DNA of 64,000 nucleotides from positions 1 through 64,000 of the forward strand of contig CAJUMC010000007.1 of assembly GCA_910587085.1 (NCBI GenBank), given 5' to 3'. Positions 26,388 through 35,892 of the stretch are shown here, piece after piece. Every line of letters starts with the position of its first letter. Positions within the stretch are counted from its first letter, which is position 1. Both the position numbers and the translations under genes were made by a program. The notes under the pieces were generated by a model. The model saw only the letters and a list, made by a program, of their open reading frames with translations. It did not search any database and was not told the origin of the DNA. Source of the stretch: an uncultured Lachnospiraceae bacterium. GTDB lineage: Bacteria; Bacillota; Clostridia; Lachnospirales; Lachnospiraceae.

Positions 26388-29183
26388 ATGGCGGAACTGA
26401 CACCGATGATGCAGCAGTATATGGAGACGAAAAAACAATATCCGGACTGCATTCTGTTTTATCGTCTCGGCGATTTTTACGAGATGTTTTTTGACGACGC
26501 GCTCACCGCATCGAGAGAGCTGGAAATCACGCTGACGGGGAAATCCTGCGGACTGGATGAGCGTGCGCCGATGTGCGGCGTGCCGTACCACGCTGTCGAT
26601 GGCTATCTGACAAGGCTGGTGGAAAAAGGATACCGCGTGGCGATCTGCGAACAGGTGGAAGATCCGAAGCAGGCAAAGGGGCTGGTAAAGCGCGATGTGA
26701 CGCGCATCGTTACCCCCGGCACCAATGTGGACATTCCGTCCATGGATGCGGCAAGAAATATTTATCTGATGGGAATCGTCGGGACGGACGGCTGCTACGG
26801 CATTTCCGCAGCGGACATATCCACCGGCGATTACTATGTGACAGAGGTTGATTCCGCACGGGGAATTATGGATGAAATTTACAAGTTTTCGCCCTCCGAG
26901 ATTATCTGCAGCCCTGATTTTCTGACCTGCGGCCTCGATATCGAGGAACTGAAGGGACGCTATCACATTGCGGTTTCTCCTCTGGAGGAATGGTATTATG
27001 ACGGCGATCTTTGCGCGAGGGCGCTGCGGGAGCACTTCAGGGTGAACACTCTGGAGGGGCTCGGGCTCGGCGGTTACACCGCCGGACGAAATGCGGCCGG
27101 AGCGGTTCTGCAGTATCTGATTGTAACGCAGAAGACAGCGCTGGAGCATCTGACGCAGCTGACGCCCTACCGGACAAACAAATATATGGTAATGGATATC
27201 TCGACTAGACGCAACCTGGAGCTTGTGGAAACACTGCGGGAAAAGGCAAAGCGCGGCTCGCTGCTCTGGGTGCTGGATCGGACGAAGACAGCCATGGGAG
27301 CCCGGCTGCTCCGCAGCTGCATCGAACAGCCGCTCATTGACACGGAGGAAATCCGCGAGCGCCATGAAGCGGTTGAGGAACTGAATGCGGATATGATTAC
27401 GCGGGACGAGCTGAGGGAATATCTGAACGCAATCTACGATCTGGAGCGCCTGCTGGGAAGGGTCAGCTACCGCAGCGCCAGCCCGCGCGATCTTATTTCC
27501 TTTGCCTCCTCCCTCTCCATGCTGCCTCCGATCCGCTGTCTGCTGGCAGGCATGCACAGCAGACAGCTTTTAAAGATCCATGAGGATATGGATCCGCTCG
27601 AGGATCTGTGCAGTCTGGTGGATCGTGCGATTGAGCCGGAGCCGCCGATCAGCGCGAAGGACGGCGGAATTATCCGGAGCGGCTTCCACGCTGAAGTGGA
27701 CAGTCTGCGCAGTGCCAAAACGGAGGGGAAGAACTGGCTTTCCGAGCTGGAGGCACGGGAAAAAGAACGCACGGGCATCAAAAATCTCCGCATTAAATTT
27801 AACAGAGTATTCGGCTACTACCTTGAAGTAACAAATTCCTTTAAGGAACTTGTGCCGGAGGACTGGAGCCGGAAGCAGACGCTGAGCGGCTCAGAGCGCT
27901 ACACCACTCCGGAGTTAAAAGATCTGGAGGACAAAATCCTGAACGCGGAGGATAAGCTGATCGCGCTGGAATACGAGCTGTTTTCCGATATCCGCGAGCG
28001 GATTGCCGCCGAGGTTGAGCGCATCCAGCGCACGGCGAAGGCAGTGGCGAGGCTGGATATGTTTGCCTCCCTGGCCTTTGTTGCCGACCGCAGCCATTTT
28101 GTGCGCCCGTCCGTCAACACGGAAGGACGCATTGAAATCCGGGACGGCAGACACCCGGTCGTGGAAAAAATGCTGAACGACGATTCCTTCGTGGCAAACG
28201 ATACGCTTCTGGACAGCGAAGACAACCGCCTTTCCATTATCACCGGCCCGAATATGGCCGGAAAATCAACCTATATGCGGCAGACCGCGCTTATCGTGCT
28301 GATGGCGCAGATCGGTTCCTTTGTCCCTGCATCGTATGCGGATATCGGCATTGTAGACCGGATTTTTACGCGCGTCGGCGCATCGGATGACCTCGCCTCG
28401 GGGCAGAGTACCTTTATGGTAGAGATGACGGAGGTAGCGAACATTCTCCGGAGCGCAACGCGGGACAGCCTGATTATCCTTGACGAAATCGGGCGGGGCA
28501 CCTCAACCTTTGACGGACTCAGCATTGCGTGGGCCGTGGCCGAACATATCAACAGCAAGGAACGGATCGGGGCCAAAACGCTGTTCGCGACGCATTACCA
28601 CGAGCTGACCGAACTGGAGGGCAAGCTGCCCGGAGTCAACAATTACTGCATTGCGGTAAAGGAATCCGGGGAGGATATTGTATTTCTGCGGAAAATCGTC
28701 CCGGGCGGAGCGGACAAAAGCTATGGAATCCAGGTTGCGCGGCTGGCCGGCGTGCCTTCCGCCGTGCTGGAGCGTGCCCGGGAAATCGCGGAGACTCTGA
28801 GTGAAAACGACGTGACGGAGCGGGCGCGTCTGCTTGCCGGCCGGACAGGAGAAGCTCCGAAGAACGGCGCGGATAATGAAAAACCTGGCGCGGTCCGTCC
28901 CGAAGAACATTTGCGGGACACAAAACTGCACGGCAGTGCAAATCCTTCTGCCGGTCAGCCCGAAATTTTTCCGCAGAAAAGTGCGGAGCGGAAGTACCGC
29001 TCCGGCCGCGCGGAGGGGAGCGGTGCAAAAACAGGTTATGCGCAGGGCTTTGAGCAGCTTACTTTTTTTACGCAGGGGGAAAATCCGGTACTGGAGGAGC
29101 TGAGGGCACTGGATCTGTCGGCATTGACGCCGATTGCTGCACTCAATAAGCTCTATGAGCTGCAGGAACGGCTGAAGAGCTGA
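26388..29183 (+). CDS. mutS: DNA mismatch repair protein MutS
   Basis: A 931-residue mismatch sensor. The wedge motif is F30-Y31-E32 in RLGDFYEMFF. Connector, lever and clamp regions follow; the ATPase has Walker A GPNMAGKST, the TRVGASDDLASGQSTFMVEM signature region, Walker B LIILDEIGRGTSTFDG and ATHYHEL. Residues about 805-885 form a low-complexity Gly/Ala/Pro/Glu-rich linker, longer than usual, before a short C-terminal helix set (LEELRALDLSALTPIAALN) that in the family mediates tetramer and MutL/clamp contacts. TAAGGAGG upstream of the ATG. Operon partner of mutL, 97 bases downstream. Confidence 0.98.
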   Translation: MAELTPMMQQYMETKKQYPDCILFYRLGDFYEMFFDDALTASRELEITLTGKSCGLDERAPMCGVPYHAVDGYLTRLVEKGYRVAICEQVEDPKQAKGLVKRDVTRIVTPGTNVDIPSMDAARNIYLMGIVGTDGCYGISAADISTGDYYVTEVDSARGIMDEIYKFSPSEIICSPDFLTCGLDIEELKGRYHIAVSPLEEWYYDGDLCARALREHFRVNTLEGLGLGGYTAGRNAAGAVLQYLIVTQKTALEHLTQLTPYRTNKYMVMDISTRRNLELVETLREKAKRGSLLWVLDRTKTAMGARLLRSCIEQPLIDTEEIRERHEAVEELNADMITRDELREYLNAIYDLERLLGRVSYRSASPRDLISFASSLSMLPPIRCLLAGMHSRQLLKIHEDMDPLEDLCSLVDRAIEPEPPISAKDGGIIRSGFHAEVDSLRSAKTEGKNWLSELEAREKERTGIKNLRIKFNRVFGYYLEVTNSFKELVPEDWSRKQTLSGSERYTTPELKDLEDKILNAEDKLIALEYELFSDIRERIAAEVERIQRTAKAVARLDMFASLAFVADRSHFVRPSVNTEGRIEIRDGRHPVVEKMLNDDSFVANDTLLDSEDNRLSIITGPNMAGKSTYMRQTALIVLMAQIGSFVPASYADIGIVDRIFTRVGASDDLASGQSTFMVEMTEVANILRSATRDSLIILDEIGRGTSTFDGLSIAWAVAEHINSKERIGAKTLFATHYHELTELEGKLPGVNNYCIAVKESGEDIVFLRKIVPGGADKSYGIQVARLAGVPSAVLERAREIAETLSENDVTERARLLAGRTGEAPKNGADNEKPGAVRPEEHLRDTKLHGSANPSAGQPEIFPQKSAERKYRSGRAEGSGAKTGYAQGFEQLTFFTQGENPVLEELRALDLSALTPIAALNKLYELQERLKS

Positions 29184-29280
29184 ATCGGAAAAAGCAGAAA
29201 AAAGGAACACACGGACAAAAGAATGCAGGGATAACGCAATACATAGAGGTTTATCCGGTTTTTCGCCAGGGGAGGACGCA

Positions 29281-31566
29281 ATGGCAAAGATTCATGTACT
29301 GGATTCAAATACAATCAATCAGATTGCGGCGGGCGAGGTGGTAGAACGTCCTGCCTCCGTTGTGAAAGAACTTGTGGAAAATGCAATCGACGCCGGGGCG
29401 CGCTCCGTAACCGTGGAGATCCGGGAGGGGGGCGTCGGACTGATCCGTGTGACGGACAACGGCGCAGGCATACCGCGGGAAGAGGTTCGCACCGCCTTTC
29501 TCCGCCACGCGACAAGTAAAATTATGACGGCGCTCGATCTGCTGACGGTAAACAGCCTTGGCTTCCGCGGCGAGGCGCTTTCAAGCATCGCTTCCGTCGC
29601 CATGGTAGAGCTCGTGACAAAAACGCGGGGAGAATTTACCGGAAGCCGATATGTAATCGACGGCGGCCAGGAAAAAGAACTGGCGGAAGTCGGCGCTCCT
29701 GAGGGGACTACCTTTCTGGTGCGCAGTCTGTTCTACAATACTCCGGCGCGGAGAAAATTCCTGAAAACAGCAGCGACGGAAGCCGGCTATATCAGCGATC
29801 TGATGGAGCGCTTTGCCGTCGCTCATCCCGAAGTCGCATTCAAACTGATCAGCAACGGCAAAACACTGCTTCAGACCTCGGGAAACGGCAATCTGAAAGA
29901 CTGTATTTATCATATTTACGGCCGAGAGATTACTGCGGCTCTGCTGGATGTCCCGTGTCCGGGCGGCTCTGTCCGGGTATCCGGCTTTGTCGGAAAGCCG
30001 GTGATATCAAGGGGAAACCGGAATTATGAAAACTATTTTATCAACGGGCGGTATATCCGCAGCAATATTATTACCAAGGCGATCGAGGAAGCCTACAAGC
30101 CGTACACCATGCAGCATAAATATCCGTTCACGGTGCTGCTGCTCACCGTACCGCCGGAGCGCATTGATGTGAATGTTCATCCGACCAAGCTGGAGATCCG
30201 CTTTGATAACGGTGAGGAGCTGTACCGGCTGGTGACCGGCGCTGTACGCGGCGCCCTTGCCGGAAAGAATATGATACCGGACGCGGTGCTGTCGGAGGAA
30301 CCGAAAATAAAGCGGACGTACGCCGCATCTCCTGAGCCCTTTGAGAGCAACCGGCTGACCATGAGCCGCGATGCTCTGCGGGAACAGGCATCCCTTGTGC
30401 GCGAAAGAGCAATGGAAGCTACGCTGAAAACAGAACTTTTTACAAAAGAGACGGAGAGGGGACAGGGGAACCGGGCGGAAGACACCGGAGAAACAAGGCA
30501 GAACAGTACAGAGAAGCCGCAGGGCTCCGGCCAGGAAAAAGGCCAGGGCAGCACAGAAAAGCCGCAGGCGAACTTCAGCCAGGAAAAAGGGCAGAACAGT
30601 ACAGAAAAGCCGCAGGACTCCGGCCAGGGAAAAGAACCGGCACAGAGCGCCGCAGAAAGGGCGGAAGCCGGACGGAACCAGCAGGGAGATGACGGAACAC
30701 ACAGCCACAGAGAAATGCAGGCCGGACAGAAGCCCGGTATTTCCCGTGTATGCGAGGAAGGCGGATATTCGGCCGGCTGTGCCGGACAGCCGTCAATGCG
30801 TCAGAACGGCGGAATATCCGGAACAGAGCCGGAACTTTCCACGTCCGCCAGAGCGGCTGGTACCAAACAGGCTCCGTCGCTGTCCGGGATGGCGCCCCGC
30901 GGGCAGGCACCGCAGCAGCTCTCCCTGTTTGAGGCGGCGGAACGGACAAAGGAGGCCTTTCTGAAAAAGGAGTTGGCGGATCGCCACCGGATCATCGGAC
31001 AGCTGTTTGCAACCTACTGGCTTGTCGAGTTTGAAGAGCAGCTGTTTATCATTGACCAGCATGCCGCCCACGAAAAAATACTGTACGAGCGCACCGTGCG
31101 CCGCATGAAGGAAAGTGCAGAGCGGGAGAGCCTGTCCCAGCTGCTTGCCCCGCCGGTTCTCCTGACACTTACCCTGCGCGAGGTGGAAACGCTGAAGCGC
31201 TACGCAGATTACTTTACGGCGCTCGGCTATGAAATCGAGGAATTCGGCGGACAGGAGTTCTTAGTCGGCGCGGTTCCGGCTGAACTCTTCGGTGCGGACG
31301 GAGAAGCACTTCTGACGGAGCTTCTGGATACGCTGCTGGACGAGCCGCCGGGCGGTGCGCCGGATATGATACTCGACCGTATTGCAACCATGTCTTGCCG
31401 GGCGGCAGTAAAGGGAAATATGACGCTGTCAAAGCAGGAGGCACACGCGCTGCTGAACGAGCTGCTGCAGCTGGAAAACCCGTTTCACTGTCCGCACGGC
31501 AGACCCATTATTATTTCCATGACAAAACACGAATTAGAAAAAAAGTTCAAGCGTATCGTAAATTAA
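29281..31566 (+). CDS. mutL: DNA mismatch repair endonuclease MutL
   Basis: A 761-residue protein. The GHKL ATPase domain shows NAIDAG, DNGAGIP, ATSKI and GFRGEAL. The C-terminal dimerisation domain carries the endonuclease site DQHAAHEKILYE together with CRAAVKG and CPHGRP, so this is a nicking MutL of the type found in bacteria without MutH. Between them lies a linker of about 230 residues, rich in Gln, Gly, Glu and Lys, containing three imperfect repeats around STEKPQ. GGGGAGG precedes the start. miaA follows after 36 bases, an arrangement conserved across Firmicutes. Confidence 0.97.
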   Translation: MAKIHVLDSNTINQIAAGEVVERPASVVKELVENAIDAGARSVTVEIREGGVGLIRVTDNGAGIPREEVRTAFLRHATSKIMTALDLLTVNSLGFRGEALSSIASVAMVELVTKTRGEFTGSRYVIDGGQEKELAEVGAPEGTTFLVRSLFYNTPARRKFLKTAATEAGYISDLMERFAVAHPEVAFKLISNGKTLLQTSGNGNLKDCIYHIYGREITAALLDVPCPGGSVRVSGFVGKPVISRGNRNYENYFINGRYIRSNIITKAIEEAYKPYTMQHKYPFTVLLLTVPPERIDVNVHPTKLEIRFDNGEELYRLVTGAVRGALAGKNMIPDAVLSEEPKIKRTYAASPEPFESNRLTMSRDALREQASLVRERAMEATLKTELFTKETERGQGNRAEDTGETRQNSTEKPQGSGQEKGQGSTEKPQANFSQEKGQNSTEKPQDSGQGKEPAQSAAERAEAGRNQQGDDGTHSHREMQAGQKPGISRVCEEGGYSAGCAGQPSMRQNGGISGTEPELSTSARAAGTKQAPSLSGMAPRGQAPQQLSLFEAAERTKEAFLKKELADRHRIIGQLFATYWLVEFEEQLFIIDQHAAHEKILYERTVRRMKESAERESLSQLLAPPVLLTLTLREVETLKRYADYFTALGYEIEEFGGQEFLVGAVPAELFGADGEALLTELLDTLLDEPPGGAPDMILDRIATMSCRAAVKGNMTLSKQEAHALLNELLQLENPFHCPHGRPIIISMTKHELEKKFKRIVN
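30502..30633 (+). repeat. Three imperfect repeats inside the mutL linker
   Basis: Units of 45, 48 and 39 bases begin at 30502, 30547 and 30595. Each encodes (N/G)STEKPQ, then a variable GSG, ANFS or DSG, then Q(E/G)KG or similar. Unit lengths are multiples of three, so the frame is kept. They lie in the unstructured linker between the ATPase and endonuclease domains. Confidence 0.85.
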
Positions 31567-31602
31567 ACACGCACTATTAATTTATTTTGGAAGGAAGATT
31601 TC

Positions 31603-32592
31603 ATGCAGGAATATCAGGAACACCGGCGGGCAGCACCAGCTCAGAAACACAGACCGCTGATTGTGCTGACCGGACCGACCGCGGTCGGGAAAACGAAGCT
31701 TTCGCTCTCCCTGGCAAAGGCAGTGAACGGAGAAATTATTTCGGCGGATTCCATGCAGGTGTACCGCGGCATGGATATCGGGACAGCAAAAATCCGGCCG
31801 GAAGAAAGGGAGGGGGTTCCGCATCATCTGATCGACATACTCGAACCGGAGGAGGAATTTAATGTTGTATCTTTTCAGAAGCTTGCTGGACAGGCGATGG
31901 AGGATATCTATTCCCGGGGCAAAATACCGGTGCTGGTCGGGGGAACCGGCTTCTATATCCAGGCCGTAACAAACGCCGTCGATTTCACCGAATCCGAGAC
32001 GGATACAGAATACCGCAGACAGCTGGAGCGGTTTGCGGCGGAATACGGAGCGGCGGCGCTTCACAAAAAGCTTGAACAGGCAGATCCGCAGGCCGCTGCG
32101 GCCATTCACGAAAACAATATCCGCCGCACGATCCGGGCGCTTGAATTTCACCGGCAGACGGGCGGGCGAATTTCGGAGCACAATGCTGTTCAGCGCTCGC
32201 ACGACTCGCCTTTCGAACTGTATTACTTTGTGCTCACCGCTCCGCGGGAGACGCTTTACCAGCGCATCAATCAAAGGGTGGACGAAATGCTTGCCGCAGG
32301 GCTTGCCGAAGAGGTGCGCACGCTCCGGGAAAGAGGCTGCGCTCGCTCGCTCGTCTCAATGCAGGGACTCGGCTACCGGGAACTTTATGCCTGGCTGGAG
32401 GGGGAGCTTCCGCTTGAGGCCGCCGCGGAGCAGATCCGGCAAAATACGAGACATTTCGCCAAGCGCCAGCTGACCTGGTTCCGGAGAGAAAAACAAGTGA
32501 TCTGGCTGGACAAATCGGAATTTGATTATGACGATGGAAAAATCCTTGCAGAGCTCTGCGGAAGGCTGCCGCAGGGCTGGTGCGTTTCCTGA
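31603..32592 (+). CDS. miaA: tRNA dimethylallyltransferase MiaA
   Basis: A 329-residue enzyme that adds a dimethylallyl group to N6 of A37 in tRNAs reading codons that begin with U. The P-loop is LTGPTAVGKT, followed by ISADSMQVYRGMDIGTAKI and the HHLID(I) segment, all diagnostic. The C-terminal half has VSMQGLGYRELYAWLEG and RQLTWFRRE. The first 18 residues are a basic extension before the barrel. GGAAGGAAG upstream. The usual follower hfq is absent; a 200-base gap with no convincing gene comes next. Confidence 0.97.
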   Translation: MQEYQEHRRAAPAQKHRPLIVLTGPTAVGKTKLSLSLAKAVNGEIISADSMQVYRGMDIGTAKIRPEEREGVPHHLIDILEPEEEFNVVSFQKLAGQAMEDIYSRGKIPVLVGGTGFYIQAVTNAVDFTESETDTEYRRQLERFAAEYGAAALHKKLEQADPQAAAAIHENNIRRTIRALEFHRQTGGRISEHNAVQRSHDSPFELYYFVLTAPRETLYQRINQRVDEMLAAGLAEEVRTLRERGCARSLVSMQGLGYRELYAWLEGELPLEAAAEQIRQNTRHFAKRQLTWFRREKQVIWLDKSEFDYDDGKILAELCGRLPQGWCVS

Positions 32593-32803
32593 CGGCAGCG
32601 GCTGCAGTATTTATGAGGATGGAACCGGACGCAGGTACGAAAGACGCCTCAATCGGCAGGATATTCTCAGCAGTGCCAATCTGGACAGAACAGAGCACAA
32701 GTTCGAAAGAAAGACGCCGGCAGGGGGATGACCATCCTGTGTGCGGCAGGCCGGAGAAAGCGTGAGATGCAGCAGGAAACCCAAATAATGAATGGAGGAA
32801 ATT

Positions 32804-33334
32804 ATGAGTAAGCAGAACGAAACACAGGGGGATGTGAAAAAACTGAAAGAGCTTGCGGGCGCGGAGCCGACACGCAGAAAAGCACTGCTGACGCCAAGGG
32901 AATATTCCGTTGTTTTCGGCATTGTGTACGCGGTGCTGATGACGGGACTGACGCTGCTGCTGGATCTGGTACCGGTGCCGGACAATTCTAACGTGCTCTG
33001 GCTCATAATGCTGCTGCTGTACGCAGTAATGATTTCGCTGAGCATACTGATCGAACGGCAGCTGAGCCTGCACTTTCAAATCAAACGCACGCTGTTTTAC
33101 TGCGTGGGGCAGTGCGTAATATTTGCGGCGATGATCGCGCTGATCGTGATCGGGGTGAAAAGTCCGAAGCCGGCTTACGAATCCGGGGAGCTGGCGTGGG
33201 CAATGGGGCTCGGGTTTACCGAAATTGTGCTTTTGATCTATCATATTGTAAGAGCAATTGTTCTTAGTGTTCAGAAATCAAGGGCTTCGAACCGGAAATC
33301 AAGCTCGTCAGCCAAAAAGAAAAACAGGAGATAA
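32804..33334 (+). CDS. Four-helix membrane protein of unknown function
   Basis: A 176-residue protein with a charged N-terminus (1-35), four predicted membrane helices (about 37-57, 65-84, 100-118 and 138-158) and a very basic Ser/Lys tail ending KKKNRR. The ATG is chosen because GGAGGAAATT lies directly upstream; a second in-frame ATG at 32792 has no ribosome site. It sits 12 bases before the PLP enzyme gene, so both may be co-transcribed. No family was recognised. Confidence 0.7.
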   Translation: MSKQNETQGDVKKLKELAGAEPTRRKALLTPREYSVVFGIVYAVLMTGLTLLLDLVPVPDNSNVLWLIMLLLYAVMISLSILIERQLSLHFQIKRTLFYCVGQCVIFAAMIALIVIGVKSPKPAYESGELAWAMGLGFTEIVLLIYHIVRAIVLSVQKSRASNRKSSSSAKKKNRR

Positions 33335-33346
33335 CGCGGAGGTTTT

Positions 33347-34687
33347 ATGAAACAGACAGAACAGATCTACAGGGAACTCGGCATTTCGGAGGAGCTTTTT
33401 GCCTTTTGCGAAACCATACTGGACGGGCTGTCGCAGCGTTTTGCCCGGATCGACGAAACAGCAGAATACAATCAGCTCAAGGTGCTGAAAGCAATGCAGA
33501 AAAACCGCGTCTGCGAGGCTCATTTTCAGGCATCCACAGGCTACGGCTACAACGATGCCGGGCGTGAGGCACTCGAGGCTGTCTACGCGGATACCTTCCA
33601 CGCAGAAGCGGCGCTTGTGCGCCCGCAGCTGACCTGCGGCACACACGCTCTGACGGTTGCGCTTTCTGCCTGCCTCCGGCCGGGCGACGAGCTGCTGTCA
33701 CCGGTCGGCAAGCCGTACGATACGCTGGAGGGAGTGATCGGCATCGGGGAGGAAGCCTCGGATGCCGGACACAGCAAAACGGGAAACCGGCAGAACAGAC
33801 ACCGTACCGGATCACTCCGGGAATACGGCGTCACCTACCGGCAGGTGGATCTGCTGACGGACGGCGGATTTGATTATGAAGGCATCCGTGAGGCGCTGTG
33901 CGAGCGTACCAGACTGGTGACAATTCAGCGTTCCAAGGGCTATCAGACAAGGCCGACGCTGTCGGTGAAGGCGATCGGAGAACTGATCGCATTTATAAAA
34001 TCCATCCGTCCGGATGTAATCTGTATGGTGGATAACTGCTACGGGGAATTTGTAGAGACGATCGAGCCGACCGACGTGGGCGCGGATCTCTGCGTCGGCT
34101 CGCTGATTAAAAACCCGGGCGGCGGCCTTGCCCCGATCGGCGGCTATATCGTCGGGCGGGCAAAGCTGGTGGAGCAGTGCGCATACCGGCTGACAGCGCC
34201 GGGGCTCGGAAGGGAAGTCGGAGCTACGCTCGGGCTGAATCAGCCGTTTTTCCAGGGATTTTTCCTTGCTCCGACCGTGACGGCAGGAGCGCTCAAGGGG
34301 GCGATTTTTGCCGCGAATCTCTACGAACGGCTCGGATTCCCCGTGATTCCCGACGGCTCGGAGGAGCGTCATGATATTATTCAGGCGGTCACGCTGAAAA
34401 CGCCGGAAGGGCTGATTGCTTTCTGCAGGGGGATTCAGGCGGCTGCCCCGGTAGATTCCTTCGTCGTTCCTGAGCCGTGGGCCATGCCGGGATATACTTC
34501 CGAGGTAATTATGGCGGCGGGGGCCTTCGTGCAGGGAAGCTCTATCGAACTGTCCGCGGATGGTCCGCTTGCGGAGCCGTACGCCGTCTATTTTCAGGGC
34601 GGCCTGACCTGGCATCACGCAAAATTCGGTATTATGATGTCCGCCCAGAAGCTTTACGAGGGCGGCCTGCTCCGGCTGCCGCAGTAG
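33347..34687 (+). CDS. PLP-dependent methionine gamma-lyase-like protein (aluminium-resistance family)
   Basis: A 446-residue fold-type I PLP enzyme of the family once named after aluminium resistance (YnbB-like; Pfam PF06838 from memory). Conserved parts are ASTGYGYNDAGREALE, TCGTHALTVAL, the PLP-stacking/aspartate region CMVDNCYGEFVE, and the Schiff-base lysine K255 in SLIKNPGGG. A hydrophilic stretch at residues 136-157 (EASDAGHSKTGNRQNRHRTG) looks like an insertion between two strands. The reaction is not settled for the family. The linkage miaA, (x), ynbB resembles the order in Bacillus. Confidence 0.88.
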   Translation: MKQTEQIYRELGISEELFAFCETILDGLSQRFARIDETAEYNQLKVLKAMQKNRVCEAHFQASTGYGYNDAGREALEAVYADTFHAEAALVRPQLTCGTHALTVALSACLRPGDELLSPVGKPYDTLEGVIGIGEEASDAGHSKTGNRQNRHRTGSLREYGVTYRQVDLLTDGGFDYEGIREALCERTRLVTIQRSKGYQTRPTLSVKAIGELIAFIKSIRPDVICMVDNCYGEFVETIEPTDVGADLCVGSLIKNPGGGLAPIGGYIVGRAKLVEQCAYRLTAPGLGREVGATLGLNQPFFQGFFLAPTVTAGALKGAIFAANLYERLGFPVIPDGSEERHDIIQAVTLKTPEGLIAFCRGIQAAAPVDSFVVPEPWAMPGYTSEVIMAAGAFVQGSSIELSADGPLAEPYAVYFQGGLTWHHAKFGIMMSAQKLYEGGLLRLPQ

Positions 34688-34721
34688 ATAAGCTTTTTGC
34701 GGCGCCGCAATAAAATCAGGA

Positions 34722-34750
34722 TTGACAGTATACAAACTTCAAAATATGTG
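34722..34750 (+). promoter_or_regulatory. Possible promoter upstream of DUF4321 gene
   Basis: A perfect TTGACA (34722-34727) lies 17 bases before TATGTG (34745-34750). A better -10 sequence, TAGAAT at 34752, would need a spacer of 24. The -35 is convincing; the -10 is not. Confidence 0.45.
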
Positions 34751-34787
34751 ATAGAATAATATAGATTATGAAGGAAGGAGAAAATGT

Positions 34788-35060
34788 ATGGCACGAGAGG
34801 TTGGTAAAAATTCCTGGGCTCTGCTGCTCTTGATTCTGGCAGGAATTGTAATCGGAGGCTTTCTGGGTTATCTCGCCCGCGATGTCTCCTGGCTTTCCTG
34901 GCTGAATTACGGGCAGGAATTCGGCGTCGGCTCGGGGGAAAGCGACTATCTGACGCTCAATCTCGGCATGATCGTCATACGTTTCGGCCTTTCCATAAAA
35001 ATCACAATCGCCAGCATTATCGGCGTGATTATTTCCATTTTCATATACCGCAAGCTGTAG
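34788..35060 (+). CDS. DUF4321 small membrane protein
   Basis: A 90-residue protein with two membrane helices (about 8-28 and 66-86) separated by a short outside segment. The layout, the GxxLGYL motif after helix 1 and a C-terminal IYRK match the DUF4321 family, which in Clostridia is commonly next to radC/mreB or maf. AAGGAGA precedes the ATG. Function unknown; the context suggests a link to envelope growth. Confidence 0.75.
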   Translation: MAREVGKNSWALLLLILAGIVIGGFLGYLARDVSWLSWLNYGQEFGVGSGESDYLTLNLGMIVIRFGLSIKITIASIIGVIISIFIYRKL

Positions 35061-35108
35061 CGGCGGTATCCTTTCTGGCTTTCTGGAGAGAAGGAAAGGA
35101 TTGCTTTT

Positions 35109-35822
35109 ATGGAAATGAAACAAATCAGAGCGAAGCACAGGATGAAAGATCTGCCGGCTTCGGAGCGGCCTTACGAAAAATGCGAGCGCATGGGTACGTC
35201 CGTGCTTTCGGAGGCGGAGCTGCTGGCCATTATTCTGCAGACCGGCACGCAGCTGGAATCGGCGGTGGAGCTGGCGCAGCGGATACTGCGGCAGAATCCG
35301 GAACAGAGCCTGGCCGGGCTCGCCGGGATGTCGTACCAGGAGCTGACCGCTCTGCACGGCATCGGAAGGGTGAAGGCTATCAAGCTGCTTGCCATTCTTG
35401 AGCTGGCAAAACGCCTGTCCGGAACCAGCTTCCGAAAAAGGCCCGTATTCACGGAACCTGGTGCGATCGCCGATTATTACATGCAGAAGCTGAGATTTCT
35501 GACAGTGGAGCAGGTCTACGTGCTGTTTTTCAACACGAAATGCATTTTTCTCGGGGACAAGCTGCTCACGGTCGGAACGGTAAATTCCTCCCTGCTTTCA
35601 CCGAGGGAGATTTTTATTGAAGCGGTAAAAAGAAATGCGGTGAACATTATTCTTGTTCACAATCATCCGAGCGGCGATCCTGCGGCAAGCCGCGAGGACG
35701 CGGCGATTACCTCGAGGATCGAGCAGGCCGGAAGGCTTCTGGAGATTAAGCTTCTGGATCATATTATCATCGGGGACAACCGCTATTTCAGCTTTAAAGA
35801 AAGCGGCTGCGCGCCGTTTTAG
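35109..35822 (+). CDS. radC: RadC/JAB-domain protein
   Basis: A 237-residue protein with an N-terminal helix-hairpin-helix-like part (LHGIGRVKAIKLLAI near residues 80-95) and a JAB/MPN metalloprotease-like domain carrying HNHPSGDPAASREDAAI, the H-x-H-x7-D zinc motif. Once assigned to DNA repair, its true role is unproven; a peptidase or nuclease role is possible. It precedes mreB by 70 bases, the standard Firmicute arrangement. Confidence 0.93.
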   Translation: MEMKQIRAKHRMKDLPASERPYEKCERMGTSVLSEAELLAIILQTGTQLESAVELAQRILRQNPEQSLAGLAGMSYQELTALHGIGRVKAIKLLAILELAKRLSGTSFRKRPVFTEPGAIADYYMQKLRFLTVEQVYVLFFNTKCIFLGDKLLTVGTVNSSLLSPREIFIEAVKRNAVNIILVHNHPSGDPAASREDAAITSRIEQAGRLLEIKLLDHIIIGDNRYFSFKESGCAPF

Positions 35823-35892
35823 CGCCGGAAACCGGGCAGGCAGGGTTCCGGAACGGAAAACAGCAGGCCGGAAGGAAGGAATGGAGGAAAAA

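Noticed and set aside
32580..32765. 61-codon frame after miaA
   Set aside because: No ribosome site, overlaps miaA, composition unlike coding; the gap 32593-32803 is taken as non-coding.
34697..34710. Perfect palindrome TTGCGGCGCCGCAA after the PLP enzyme
   Set aside because: No loop, so a poor hairpin, and no T-run; too short to call an operator without a regulator.
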